Below, piece by piece: positions 49,217 through 61,789 of a DNA stretch of 64,000 nucleotides. Source of the stretch: Dasypus novemcinctus. Its lineage: Eukaryota; Chordata; Mammalia; Cingulata; Dasypodidae. The stretch covers positions 50,733,954 through 50,797,953 of the forward strand of contig NC_080695.1 in the NCBI RefSeq assembly GCF_030445035.2. The letters run 5' to 3'. The position numbers and the translations under genes were made by a program. Below the pieces are notes generated by a model. That model had not been told where the DNA came from, made no database searches, and saw nothing but the letters and a program-made list of their open reading frames with translations. Within the stretch, counting starts at the first letter, position 1, and the number at the start of each line of letters is the position of its first letter.

Positions 49217-49875
49217 TTTATTTTTAAATTTTGTTGATTTATTTATTAGAGAAGTTGCGAGCTTACAAAACAATCATTTATAATGTGCAGAATTCCTGTG
49301 TGTCACCAACACCTTACATTGCTGTGGAACATTTGTTACAGATTATAAAAACATCATCAGACTATTATCACTAACTATGGTCCATAATGGTTATCCATAC
49401 AAATATAAGAATGTTCTTCTGTGAACTAGAACAAATGTATGTCACTAACACAAGGCAATAAGTATATAGTGATACATGGGAAAACTACAACTAATATAAT
49501 TAATATAAATTATGGACTATAATTAACAGCAATATTATACTATTCTTGAATCAATGTCGAAGAAGATACTATATCAAGTATCAAGGGCCAGTAATAGGGG
49601 CATGGAACTATTGTTTTGGACTGAGGAAAACATTTAAAGATTTCCTGGGTGGATGACTCTACAACTCTGTGATGACAGTGAGAGTCACTGAGCGCACACT
49701 TAGGACCGAATGTATAAGGCATGGGACTATATAACACTGTGAACCATGTGCTGGAAGATGGACTGTGGTTAACAGTACAAATCTGAGAGTGTTCTCTTAT
49801 TAACTATAACAAATGTACAATACTGACAAATGTGTGAATAATAGCAGGCGTATGGGAAAATATACCCGGCATTTT
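49217..49875. mobile_element. Two opposed L1 3'UTR-type fragments
   Basis: 49,217-49,390 resembles 44,637-44,925 (minus-oriented). 49,400-49,875 on the plus strand contains 'ggactataattaacagcaat', 'ggactgtggttaacagtacaa' and 'aataatagcaggcgtatggg', the L1 3' end pattern repeated twice. Boundaries are uncertain. Confidence 0.5.
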
Positions 49876-49879
49876 AGTT

Positions 49880-50740
49880 TTTAATATGTCCCTAGAGAGA
49901 GCTAAGAGAGAGGACTGGTAGATCACTCTTCCCCTACAATTCCCAAAGCAGGAAATCTAGGGTGGACAAAAGGAGATGAATTGTAATAAGTGTGTAAGTT
50001 TATATACCTGTCAAGAAAAATTAGTTTGCTCTACATTATTAATGTAAACTACTTATTCCATATATGTCTTTTCACAACATTAACAAGAAAATATCTTTTT
50101 GCTTTTATCTTCCATATGATTGCCAAGATCTTCCTGGCAGCAGAAATTTTGCAGGTAGACATTTATTGTGATCTCAGCAGGAATAATTGCCTACCCGCTC
50201 AACCCTCCTGCTTGTCTCACTACGAAACCAGGGACCTTTTCTCAGCTGTATTTACAAAAAATCTTTCAGCGCTATCCTCAGGTTGGGGTACTGAAAGGGA
50301 GCAATATGGGAGATTAAAGAAGAGGGGCAATAATAATGAAGAGAGACAGTGGACACCTTTGCTATGTTTCCCAGTTGTGTTTTAATAAGAAGATTTTGGA
50401 GTTCTTGATTGAAAAATACAGATCCCTGAACTTCAACTCAAATGTACTTTCTTAAAATTTCTTGGAAAGAGATTTGAGGTTTATTATTTGGGAGATTCTG
50501 GGAAGCACCTCCTACTAAAATTAAGGAAATGAGAGCTCCTATGTTAATGGTAGTGTTATGGGTATAATGACATAATGAAATAAGAGAATCTAGTTTGGAA
50601 TAAGCTGATGAAAGGGGAAGAAGAAAGTGATTATTTTAATTTTATACCTATTGAATCTGAGGTGACCCAGGTAAAATATTTCATGTGCACATGAAAACAT
50701 GATTTGGCATTTGAGAACAAGACAAGGGATGCTATTTTTT
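49880..50740. other. Non-coding intronic stretch
   Basis: A 131-codon frame (49,990-50,385 plus) has no recognisable domain. Nothing else was seen. Confidence 0.4.
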
Positions 50741-50744
50741 CTTA

Positions 50745-50935
50745 ATCTTTCTTTTTAAAGACACATAAATCACACAAAATGTTACAATAAAAAATAAAAG
50801 AGGTTCCCATATACTCCACTCCCCACCCAACCCCCCACTCCTCCCACATCGACAACTTCTTTCATTAGAATGGTACGTTCTTTGCTTTTGATGAGTACAT
50901 TTGGGAGCATTGCTACACAGCATGGAGGGATGCTG
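50745..50935 (-). mobile_element. L1 3'UTR-type fragment
   Basis: Shares 'aggttcccatatactccactccccaccc' and a C-rich run with 56,510-56,720. The orientation is inferred from the C-rich strand being plus, as in the young L1. Confidence 0.5.
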
Positions 50936-51889
50936 TTTTCAGAATCATATATGTAGAGAGTTAAACCTATGAGGTGATGATGTAGAGTAAAAGAAGACTA
51001 GAAATGAATCTGAAACAGAATGTGTTTTCAATTATAAAAGGTGATGGTGGTTTGAAAACTAAGCGGTAAAATTTTCTCTGCATCTTCTAAATATAAAAAA
51101 ATTAGTTAAACCCCTACAAAGTAACCCTAAAGGGAATAATGATATTCCAAATATCCACTCTGTCAAGAAACCAACCACCATTGCACCTCACCCGTCACTA
51201 ATTTTGTAACTTCATGTTTTGAAGTGTATTTATATATTATCAATTCATAACAGAGAAATCTAGTATATTACTTAAATTTTATCTGTAAGAAATTGTTCTA
51301 AAGCATAAATTCATCTATTATAAAAAGCTAAGGATGGTCATGCAGTTTTGTATGCATTTAAGTTTATTTTGTCTTTTCTGCTGGATGCTTTTTAAACCAC
51401 AATACTATGTAATATTGAATATTTTAAGACATTGTGATTCATGATATTTCATAATTTTTTGGTGTTGTTGTTTTCTGGCCTTACTTCAAAAAAATATTTT
51501 GCTTAGTTTCATAGATCCAGATCATGAATTCAGACAATATGGTTCAAATGATTTTATTTCCCTGAATTATCCTCTTGCATATTAGTTTATGAATGAAGAG
51601 AATAAGGATTTATACCAACCAAATCATCCTTCTCAGAAATTTTACGATGATAAATTTGGGGTGAGGGAAAATAAAGGAAATATTTATACCATTCAAGAAT
51701 AAAACATTTCTAATGAGTTTTGAAGGGAAAGTGAGAAATATTTGAAATAATAAAAAAGCTAACATTTTTACTGTTTAACATATGGCAAGCCCTTTGCTTA
51801 ACTTCTTGCCTGAGTTATTTCAGTCAATCCTCACCAAAATCCTATGACGTTATTTGAGCTTTTTAAAGTTTTTGTATTACTTTTCTTTC

Positions 51890-52050
51890 TTTATTAACTT
51901 TTTTATATTCCCCTTTGCCCTCAAGGCTCCCTCGTCTGTCTGCTCATTGTCTGCTCGTCTCCTTTAGGAGGCACTGGAAATTGAATCCAGGACCTGTCTT
52001 GTGGGACACGGGTGCCCAATTGCTTGAGGCACATGCCCTACAGAAGTTTG
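51890..52050 (-). mobile_element. DAS SINE fragment
   Basis: The minus strand has a tRNA-like head segment (GGCACCCGTGTCCCACAAGA, B-box-like GGATTCAATTTCC) and a short GAGCAGACAATGAGCAGACA tail unit. Confidence 0.7.
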
Positions 52051-52199
52051 AAAGTTGAAGAAATGAAGGATCATGGAGAGTCATCCATTTTTTTAAGGTC
52101 ACAGCTCCAAAATGATGGAGCTGCAATTTGCGGTATATTTTTCATTCTTTGCTATTTTCTACTATGAGAATATGTAAAACAATGTAGAAAGCCTCTGTG

Positions 52200-52800
52200 G
52201 ATCTGCTGTTGAAAAGCTCTTGGGTTCCATGTGTCTCTGAAACAGCCCTTAACACCTGACTCTAAAGAAAAGGACTAACCAAGTCCTTACCTTCAGACCT
52301 TAATCCTAGGAAAACTCCACGCAGCTTTTGAGAATAACTGAGACAATGTTGGTTTAGTAGATTCAGGGCCCTCTGTTTTATTAAGCTCTGAGAAGAATCA
52401 CAGTTTCCATGTTCAGAATGTTTATTATTTGAAAAATCAAATAAAACTAAACTAAAAAGCCTGGGAGAAATAGAGAGCTCCTGTAAGCTTTTTTGCATGT
52501 GAAGAGGGTCTTCTTTCCTTATTGCAATGCCTTCTGGGTGAATCTTCAAGGACTCAATAGACATGAACTCCCACAGCTGTTTGCTCCCCCTGAGGAGGCT
52601 CTTCCAGGTTCCTCCTCTCTCTCTGGTGTTGCACAGCATTTCAACACGCGCACACCTTTCCATACCCTCGCCAGCAACTTCATGCCTCATTATTCCTCTT
52701 GACTCCACTCTGCTGAGCTATCTGTCCTGGCCGTCCCATGCCATAGTCATATTACTACTGCCATTCTAGGCAGACATCCTTAAAGCCAAACCTGTGAAAT
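52200..52800. other. Unassigned segment with antisense 148-codon frame
   Basis: 52,262-52,708 (minus) is open for 148 codons and also overlaps a 68-69-codon frame on the plus strand. No domain, signal peptide or splice structure was recognised. GC content is slightly higher than the surroundings. A decayed retrocopy or LTR is possible, and I cannot tell which. Confidence 0.25.
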
Positions 52801-53618
52801 CTTAAAAGAAAAATAAAATCATCTTCCGGAGCACTGATACGGCCACACTTATATTTAGCTGTCATTCAACTAACATCTATTTAATACATAGGTTCACTAT
52901 TACTATATATCAGTAGAATTCGTGAGTACTTATATTGGTACATCTATTAGAGTGTGTTCTCATGAGAAAATCTCATGTGGGGAAAACCTTGATTAATAGA
53001 TTTTATCAGTCATTATAGTGAATTAATGCATTATGATTCAATAGAAACCATTTTCTCATAAGGAAGGGAATGAGAGGGAATCCTAATTTCACAAAGACCA
53101 TGCATCTCTGAACACCGGTCAAAATGGAGTTTTAGTGTGCATGGCAATTAAAATTATTAACTAAGGTAGATAACCTGAAAGTTCATAAAATATTAATGAA
53201 GAAATAGTTTTCAACTTGTGTGTCATATTCAACTTAAAATACGTTAGAATTTTAAAAGTTTGAAAAATTTCCAAAAGAAACAATACCCATTATTGAACTT
53301 TGGCGATAGATTTGAAAAGGAGGTATTATAAACACAGAGCTAGATAAATGAATTAGAGATGTTGCATTTTGCACTTCACCTGCCTAGTTTATCATAATTC
53401 AGCTCATTTAATTTGCCTTGAAGAGAGCTGCACAGCTAACATGATTTTTCAAATAACTTTTTGTTTTAAAAGTGATTCCCCAGAGCTTTAAGTTGTAAGC
53501 CACTTTCAATTAAAGGCACAGTTGTGTTAACAGAAGTAGGCATAATTATTATTCAGCTTAATTCTGTTCAAGATAGAAGAAATGAGAAGGTAAACTTTAA
53601 GAATGGGAACTGTGTTCA

Positions 53619-53738
<120 letters not shown>

Positions 53739-54129
53739 CTTTTAAATGAACAACAGCATCTGTTCCGCGAGGGCATCCTTGTCTCCCAAAAACATGTAAT
53801 TCAAACAACTCTACCATGCTAAGTGAAAGCAAGTCTTCCGAACTGAATTTTGCATCTAATTACAGCATGTAATACAAATATTTTACATTTGTTGCTTAAG
53901 GGACTTTTGCTCCCTCTTGACTATGAATCTACTTAAGGTTAAAGACAATTTCTCAAAATATACCTGTTCCTCGTACATAGAGGCTCTCAGTAAAAATTAA
54001 ATTAATGTTTACATTTTGGTCACATATCTTTACTGGAAAGTATTTGTTAATGATATGCTACATACTATGCAGAGATAAATAGATCAACTCTCACAACACC
54101 TCTGAAAGTTGGTATTATTATTAATTAAT

Positions 54130-54215
54130 TTTTTTAGGAGCTACCACGATGGAACCTGGGACCTCGTGCATACAAAGCAGGTGCTTAACCACTGAGCCCC
54201 ACTTCATTGTTATAA
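54130..54215 (-). mobile_element. DAS SINE head fragment
   Basis: The minus strand reads GGGGCTCAGTGGTTAAGCAC and then a B-box-like GGTCCCAGGTTCCATC. The tail is short or absent. Confidence 0.65.
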
Positions 54216-54219
54216 GGTT

Positions 54220-55855
54220 TAGACCTTAGAACCACTGCTATCAAAAAGCAATAAAACAGAAAAAAATTTTATGAACCATGGTGTTTTATTTAATACTATC
54301 AACAGATATATTTATTTGATCATTTCAAATATTAAAATTTGGACATTTAAAATATGCTGACTTACATAATTAGGATTAAATTTAATATCTCACAATAGAT
54401 GTTTAAAATCCTGGCACTCTAATCTGGAAAAGCAAAGAAAACAAAACAAAGCCATAAAAAGACAAGTTCCCTAATTTGAACAGAAATACAGTTTAATGAC
54501 TTCACCCACCATGGACCATAAAATGTAAAAGTTATGAATTAGACAAAAATGATAAGCCTCATCATGTCTCTGGAATTTATTGTAGGCATTAATCTAAAAC
54601 CATTATACAAATTTCAAAATATAGTTTGTTTAAAACTTATAAATGAAAATTACTCTGAAACGTATGATAAACATGCAATTTTTATCAAATGTTTAGATAA
54701 ATTTGGACAACTTTCTTCTACTTGGCATTGTCTTCATATTGATTGAGATGGTGAATTTTACCATTAGAAACTTAAAAAATATGCTATTCTAAGTAAAATC
54801 TCAAAGTTGCAATGAATGAAGTAACCAATGAGAGAGGAAAGCAATCCAAGTGGAGAGATCAACTGAGTTGGATTATTTGTTAGGGAAAGAAGTCAAAGAA
54901 TATGTATGTGAGTACTTGAACATGCAACACATAAGTAGATAATCATACACACTATAGAAAATTGGGAAGACTATCCTATAACTTTATTCAGAAGAAATCT
55001 TGCTCACACAGTTTAGTGAAAACAATTAAACAACAAATCTTTTGGAAAAACTCATATTTTGTAAAAATTCATCTTTCTTTATGTGCATTTAAGTATAATA
55101 CAACCTAAGACAGAATTGTTTTCACCTGTCTCTGTAAATCCAGACACAGGTGGAGTAAGAAATCACAGGTCCATTTAGGGAGACCCATGTAAGTTTGATG
55201 ATACAGAAAATAAATGACAAATGCCATGGTCTCATAGACATAATATAACTGTGCTACTCTGGATACAGAGTTTTGTACCTCACTGTTTATTTAATGAGTT
55301 TATAAACCTTCATAACCACAAACATTATTGATTGAGGAAAGTCCATTAATAAAAATAACATCCAAGGAAATCAAAGCAAAGAGTTTTTTTTCCCTCATTT
55401 ACTACCTAAGAAGTCTAGAGTGTATATGGGGCTAAAAATGTTTTCTTTTATCTATAAACTGTTGAACAGTTTCAGCCCACATAATAAAAACTATTATGAA
55501 TAAATGTTATTTCTATTCCTTAATTTTATTAAAGACAGTTTTATTATTTTTATTATTATTATAGATTATTGCCATAGATTGTTTGGTCTCTTGAAATCAT
55601 AGGAGATTGTGTGTCCAGTGTTAACAGAGATGATACGATAACTTGGGGGGAGTTGAATATTTTATCCCCCTCTTGGAGTTTCATAAAGTATGTTAGTGTA
55701 CTAAAAACATGGAGAAATCCAGCAGGTATTCACCTTCTTCAACTTTATTTAACTCTGGATTTCAAATATTTATTACAGAGCAAATTCAGTCTTTGTACCA
55801 CCCATTAATGATATAGGGAGCTGGTGTTCTACAGAACATTTGAGAAGCACTGATC
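54220..55855. other. Non-coding stretch upstream of exon A
   Basis: AT-rich, with a TTATTATTAT run near 55,545-55,562. No Sushi exon was found here on the minus strand. Confidence 0.45.
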
Positions 55856-55857
55856 TT

Positions 55858-55995
55858 TTCCAATATTCTCATTTATAGATAACAACATCAAGTCTCAGAG
55901 AGGTTTAAGTAATTTATCCAAGTTCCTATAACCAGAAAATGACAATGTGGTTTAAAAACCCAGATCTTATAAATGTCAGTCTCTTACTCATCCCA
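55858..55995 (-). repeat. MIR fragment
   Basis: 'agtctcagagaggtttaagtaatttatccaagttcctataacc' followed by 'aacccagatctt' is the reverse-complement MIR core. Confidence 0.7.
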
Positions 55996-56509
55996 CTAGC
56001 ACACAATATAATCCTATGTGTCATAGCAAGAGTAAAATTGTCCTGGACCATCAACTTACGTATCTGGCTTGACAGGACTACAAATCCATTGAGACAAAAA
56101 TTGTTCATCTTTGCTCATTAATATACATCCTGCAGCTAGCTTGCTGTCCAGAAGAAGCCAAGATGTACTTGATTTGTTAATAAAAAATAGATGAAAGGAC
56201 AATGAACTTTGACAAAAAATGTCAGTCATTACTTTAAGAATATTTTGGCTGCTAAATAATGGTTTTTTTTCATATTTTCCTTTAATAAAGAATTAATGCT
56301 ATGAAAGAAGTTTCTTTTGATGAAATATATCTATTTATGAAATTACAATTAACAGGTTAAGAGTGCACAAGACTCGTTATTCAAATTATTCCTCTCTTGC
56401 ACTGAAAAATGAAACATCTGGCTTTACATAGGGTCCTGAGTTGTGCGTGTACGGTTGATTTGAATTTTATGATTATTTTTGTGAATGGGAATTATTTATT
56501 TTATTCTTT

Positions 56510-56720
56510 CTTTTTGCCTTTACATTTTTAATGTTACATCCAAAAAATATGAGGTCCCCATATACCCCCCACCCCTGCACTCCACTCCTCCCCCCATAAC
56601 AACCTCCTCAATCATCATGAGACATTCACTGCATTTGGTGAATACGTGTCTGAGCACCACAGCAACTCATGGTCACTGGTCCACATTATAGCCCACACTC
56701 TCCCACGGTCCTTATTAAGG
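56510..56720 (-). mobile_element. L1 3'UTR-type fragment
   Basis: A C-rich block with 'gaggtccccatataccccccacccc' and then 'tcactggtccacattatagcccacactctcccacgg'. It is related to 50,745-50,935. Confidence 0.5.
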
Positions 56721-56724
56721 ATAC

Positions 56725-57835
56725 GGTTGTGCTTTTTTTTTTTTCATGGAGCTATTTATTACTAATGCAAACAACTTTTATGCACATGCAAATTTACTAG
56801 ACATACATGTAGCTCAAGAAATTTAGATGATTACATTTAATTAGAATTTAAATATCAAACATTGCAATTGAACTTAGTCTCGATTACACAGAAATGAATT
56901 CATTGTACTTTATAGCACTTCTGAGTAAAGACCCGTTTTATTTTTAATGAGATAACAATGACAATAATATTTTAAAGGCTTCTTAGGTTGCTTAATTTAT
57001 ATATCAGTTATATTAAGATGAATAATAACATTAAATGTGGAAATTTAATATAAGTGAATATTTGTACATATATGATGCATTACAAATAATTTATATTCAC
57101 ATGGTTTCTGGATTTTTAATTTATACAACAAGTACCAGATACTCAGATTTATTTAAAATCCTTAAAACCCATAGGCCAAATCAATAAGGAAATGGACTAA
57201 TTCAAGCAGTTTTATTGAAATATTTAGTAAAAAATAACCATAATTCTCATAAATGTCTTGTTTCAAGGTGTTATAGTTGGAGTCAACAAACTACATACTG
57301 TGAGAAATATCAGTCCATCCCTAACTGTTTACATATAGTTTATAGATGTTACAATACTTATTATCCAGTCTCTTAAATAAACATTTCTTGACCACTTGTT
57401 CTATAATGTTTTATTTTATGCTCAAGATATAATCCTAAATTTTTAGATATAGCTATTTGATCATTACAATCAGATCTTTTTGATATTTATTGTTCCAGAA
57501 ATGCGAGGAAACATGCTGGACTAATATATATATTGACAACATTTTAAAATATAATGTCAGAAATCTATGCAGAGTAATCATATTCACATTGAAACAAAAT
57601 GTAAAATAATGTGACATAGGGGATTTTGATATTACTTAAAATTTGCAAGTTATTAACTCTTAACCACATTTCATAACAAAGGTAAATGATTCAACCATAT
57701 ACAATTATTCTTTGCTAATAAAATTAAGAAATTGATGGTGCAATAATGAAATAAAGGAATATTTTTAAAAATTTCTGTTGCATGAAAAATGTGGATTAAT
57801 TTACTTAAATCATTCTATTGCCTGATTCATACTTT
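56725..57835. other. Non-coding AT-rich stretch
   Basis: No gene. A short piece near 57,280-57,340 resembles the end of the repeat at 15,600. Confidence 0.4.
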
Positions 57836-57837
57836 AC

Positions 57838-58240
57838 CCCCACCCCAAGATGGCTCTGTCATCTGTTTGCTTGCTGTTTTTGCTTGTTGTTTATTTGTTG
57901 TTGTTGTTGCCCATTGCTTTAACTCATCTGCTAATTTTTTTGTTTAACTTTTGTTTTTTGGGTTTTTTTGCTCATTTTCTCCTTGTGGTCTGTTTGTTTT
58001 TCTTTAGGAGGTACTGGAAACTGAACTCAGGACCTTCATGTGGGAAGTGGGTGCTCAACGACTTGAAGCACATCTGCTGCCAGTTCTTTGCTTTTGCTCA
58101 TTGTCTCCTTGTTGTTTTTGCTCATTGTCTGCTGGTTATCTTTTCTTGTTGTCTTCTCTCATTACCTACTCTTGTTTTTGCTCATTGTCTGCTCATGTTT
58201 TTGCTAAATGTCTGCACACCATATGTGCGCTTCACGTGAA
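57838..58240 (-). mobile_element. DAS SINE, with a second SINE tail adjoining
   Basis: A tRNA-like head on the minus strand spans about 58,003-58,080 (GCAGCAGATGTGCTTCAAGT ... AGTTTCCAGTACCTCC). Its tail runs left to 57,838 (repeated GCAAAAACAAC-type units), and 58,085-58,240 is further tail-like sequence from a neighbouring SINE. The 129- and 103-codon plus-strand frames are shadows of these repeats. Confidence 0.75.
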
Positions 58241-58249
58241 CCTACCAAG

Positions 58250-60520
58250 ATCTCTGTTCTCATCCCCTATGGAATGTCCTAGTTCTGAAATCCCTGGTAT
58301 CACCCCTCATTTTTCTGTCTCTTTGTGGAGTGCTCTCTTCATTCTCTGAACTGCCATCAAAGATTCTCTCCTGTCCATAAGTTCCAATGAAGCATGTTCC
58401 TGACTAAATGCCAGGTGTGTTCTCAGGTCTAGTGGCTGCACCAACTTGTGCCCTTTTGGAGTTGGGTTGTAACAATAGCCTTAGTAAATGCTTTCTTTTT
58501 AATGACTACATGCATCATGTGCACCTATAGAAAATACAAAGCAGTTGATAAATATGTAAAATTCAAAAATTATTCACACATTAAAGAGGTTAATTATGTG
58601 TTTCAAATTGAATGTGAAAAGCAAGATATGACCACAGCCGCATCCTTGATCTCTTTAAGCATTTTCCCCAGATTATGTATATCAGTTAATAATTAAATGT
58701 CATGAAAACAAATGAGGCAACAAAATTTATTGAATTCAATGAGGAGATTAAAGAAAGAAGAAAGAGGCAAACTTGGGGGATTCTAACATTGCCTATGATC
58801 CCAAAGGGCTAACTGTCTAATGAGGTACAAAGGACATAAGGAACAAAAAGTAGAAGAGAAAGACATGACCATGAATTGACATATTCAGGACTTAGAGAAG
58901 AGAACATCTTGAGCAGTTCTAGAAGTAAAATAAGGAAAATTAGGAAAATACAGAAGGCAAGAAGAATGCAGCAAGCATTTATTTGAAAGTGAAAACTTAT
59001 AAGGCATTTGAGGGACTACATCAGTCTGAATTAAAAGAAAAGAGACAGAGATAAATCATTTGGCATTATGAAGAGTCCTGAGTACCAAGAAAAGGAGGGT
59101 GCATAATAGCACAGCACTGAAGGATTTTTAAGATGATTATTAATCACATGATCAAAGTGACATATGGGACAATGAAGAGTGCAACACTGTGATTAAAAAA
59201 AGGCAGAGACAGAAAGGTCGGTTACAGATTTATCACTTTAGTTCAAGAGTATGGAAAGATTGTGGAGAACAGACTATTTTAAAATGAAAAATATACAAGT
59301 GTCATAAAAAAAAAGAAGTGCCATAAAAAGCTTTATTGCAAATTTCACTTACTTTAGGAAGAATTTCAAGATTTCATGATAAACTGTGATGAGCTCTCTA
59401 GGAAAGGAAGTTTTGACCTTATTTTCACTTACTGCGCAGAACATAAAGACCAGGCAACATTGGTGAAGGGATGCTGGGACAATCCAAAAGTATGGGGAGT
59501 GGCCCTGTCCTCATGTCCACTTCTAATATCTCTCGACTCTCATAACTATCCCTGCAACCTGCTTCAATCCCATTTATACGACCAACATCCACTCCCCTGT
59601 GTCTAATTCCTTGATCACAAAATCTAATAGCATTGAGTTGATCACAAATGATTAATTGGTGGTTGGCTAAATCACATATCCATTAGTCATTATTTATTCC
59701 CTTTCTAGCATCTTTATTCCCTAGTTACTTACCATCAAAATTTTGCAAGACCTGCGATAGAATAGAGAATTCTTTCAAGTTTTAACATCGAAGAGATGAT
59801 AGTGTAGCATCACGAAATTTATGGTCTGTCATTTTAAAGAATATCCTAAAACCAAAGAACTGACTTTAAAAATAGAGTAATAATAATGTGCAAGTGACTG
59901 CAACTTATTAGTAAAATAATATATTTTTCTAAATATGAGCCCCTATTGAATTACATTCTCTGGAGGACAACTCCTTACATGATTCAATTATCTGGTCATA
60001 GAGTATTTATATGAATACAGAAAGGGTAAAAGCAGAGAATTGAGAATTGAATTTGTCTTAATAATTTAAATAAGTACAGATAATGTAAGTTTAATGTCTA
60101 TTAAATCATTTCCCTGTAGTTTTCCCAAATGTGGACTCATAAACCCACTGTCTGAACAATTTTAATTTTCTGCAAAATCAAATACTTACATTACATATTC
60201 GATTATAGACTAGATTTAACTAAACAATGTAGCACTTAATGAAAGCAAACTAAAAAATATATAGCTTTCAAAATCATAAAGAGAGCTGCATTACAAAGAA
60301 AATAAATATCTTGCATTTTTCAGAACTATGTAGATTCATATAATAAGCTAGAACCCCCAAATATTTCAGTTTCCTTCACAATTTATGTGCAAACTCATGC
60401 TGTAACATCAATGGGAAAAGAAGCACGCTGTTACAAATTGAAAGTTTCAACATTTGCAGCAGACATTCAGAGAAGAAAACTGACAATAAACCCTCCACAG
60501 TTGGGAACAAACAAGAAAAC
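58250..60520. other. Non-coding stretch, no gene seen
   Basis: Short frames such as 58,448-58,696 and 59,376-59,606 show no recognisable domain. I did not find the CSMD Sushi exon expected upstream of exon A. Confidence 0.45.
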
Positions 60521-60529
60521 AAGGCATTA

Positions 60530-61420
60530 AAAAGATGTAGCTAAGAGGAATGACATGAAAAGATGGTGGTGAGAGATGTTCCAGGGTTTCCTCCCAAACA
60601 CAAAATCTTGAAACAACCAGCAGAAACTGACAGAACCATCTATATTTGAGTTTCGAAAAACAAAGCGCTGTATTAACTGGGTAAGTTCCAAATCTAGAAA
60701 AAGGTGATATAAAAACTGCAGGAAAACTGTTGCTGGTTCTTTCCTTACCTGCTTCCAGCACAGTGTGAAGCCAGCCCACAATCGCAGTGTGGGTCTCTGT
60801 TCTGGGTGCTGGAGAGAGCCCCTTTCTTTATACTGGTGTCAGCCGGAAGGATTGAACCAGGACACTGTCTCAAGCTCACTGTCCCAGAACCTGACCTGTA
60901 TGCATGAACAACCCACAGGTAGCTAAATCAGTGTAAGAAACAATCAAATTCCAGAAGTCTGAGACAAAGGATTATCAGCTTTCAGAGATACAGTAAACTA
61001 TGTATTCTTTCTGTATTATTTCTACAATTTTCCTATAAGTTTGAAATTATTTCAAAATAAAACACTTTATGTTAAAAATTAAAGATATGTAGTAGAGTGA
61101 TCAGGAGTAGGAAAAAAGACTATTTCATAGGGAAAAGAGGGGCCATCAGATCCCTGTAAAGAGGGGAAATACTAAGACCAAGAACAAAGGCCCAGGACAA
61201 AACATATTTAGAAAGGACCAGAGACGGCCCTGTTCAGACTGTTCTTCAGCTTCATTGTGAAAAGGAGTAAGCTCCAAAGGATCTCAGTACCCAACATGGA
61301 GTCAACCTGCAGGAACTGTGGAAAGTATTTATAGTGTGTTTGTTTTTTGTTGTTGTTAGTTCCTGGTACTCAAGGAAACCCCCATCCGGTCATATCACTA
61401 GATGGATAAAAGCTTAAGGA
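60530..61420 (+). mobile_element. Possible L1M 5'UTR
   Basis: Lies directly upstream of the L1M ORF1 remnant. It has moderately GC-rich, LINE-5'UTR-like sequence ('ccagcagaaactgacagaacc', 'ggtgctggagagagccc'). Assignment rests mainly on position. Confidence 0.4.
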
Positions 61421-61739
61421 ATAGACATTTCTAGGGCTATATCACTGATTTAATATATTAAAATATTAAAATATAATAGACAATAAAAAAATTAAAAATA
61501 TTGGAAGGAGAAAAGAAGAATAGTGGGGATGGAGAGAATAGGAGACAGTAGAGATCCAACCTACTCTTCTTCCATAAAGGTTACATTTTTCAATATGAGA
61601 ATATATAATGTCAGCATATTTTGAATCAAATTCCATTCTCATCCTATTTCTCCAATTTTCATGGCCAGTGGGCTTGAGAGTTCATTTTATCCTCACTTAA
61701 ATAAAATCTTATTTTTATTGTCATACTTTTATGAAAAAC

Positions 61740-61766
61740 ATCTTAAAAAATAAAATAAAATAAAAT
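61740..61766 (+). repeat. (AAAAT)n simple repeat
   Basis: Repeats of ATAAA/AAAAT preceding the L1M ORF1 region. Confidence 0.8.
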
Positions 61767-61789
61767 GTACATTGCGTAACAAAAGATTA

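Noticed and set aside
57850..58349. Hydrophobic 129- and 103-codon frames suggesting membrane proteins
   Set aside because: The Leu/Phe/Cys richness comes from antisense SINE tail units (repeated TTTTTGCTCATTGTCTGC).
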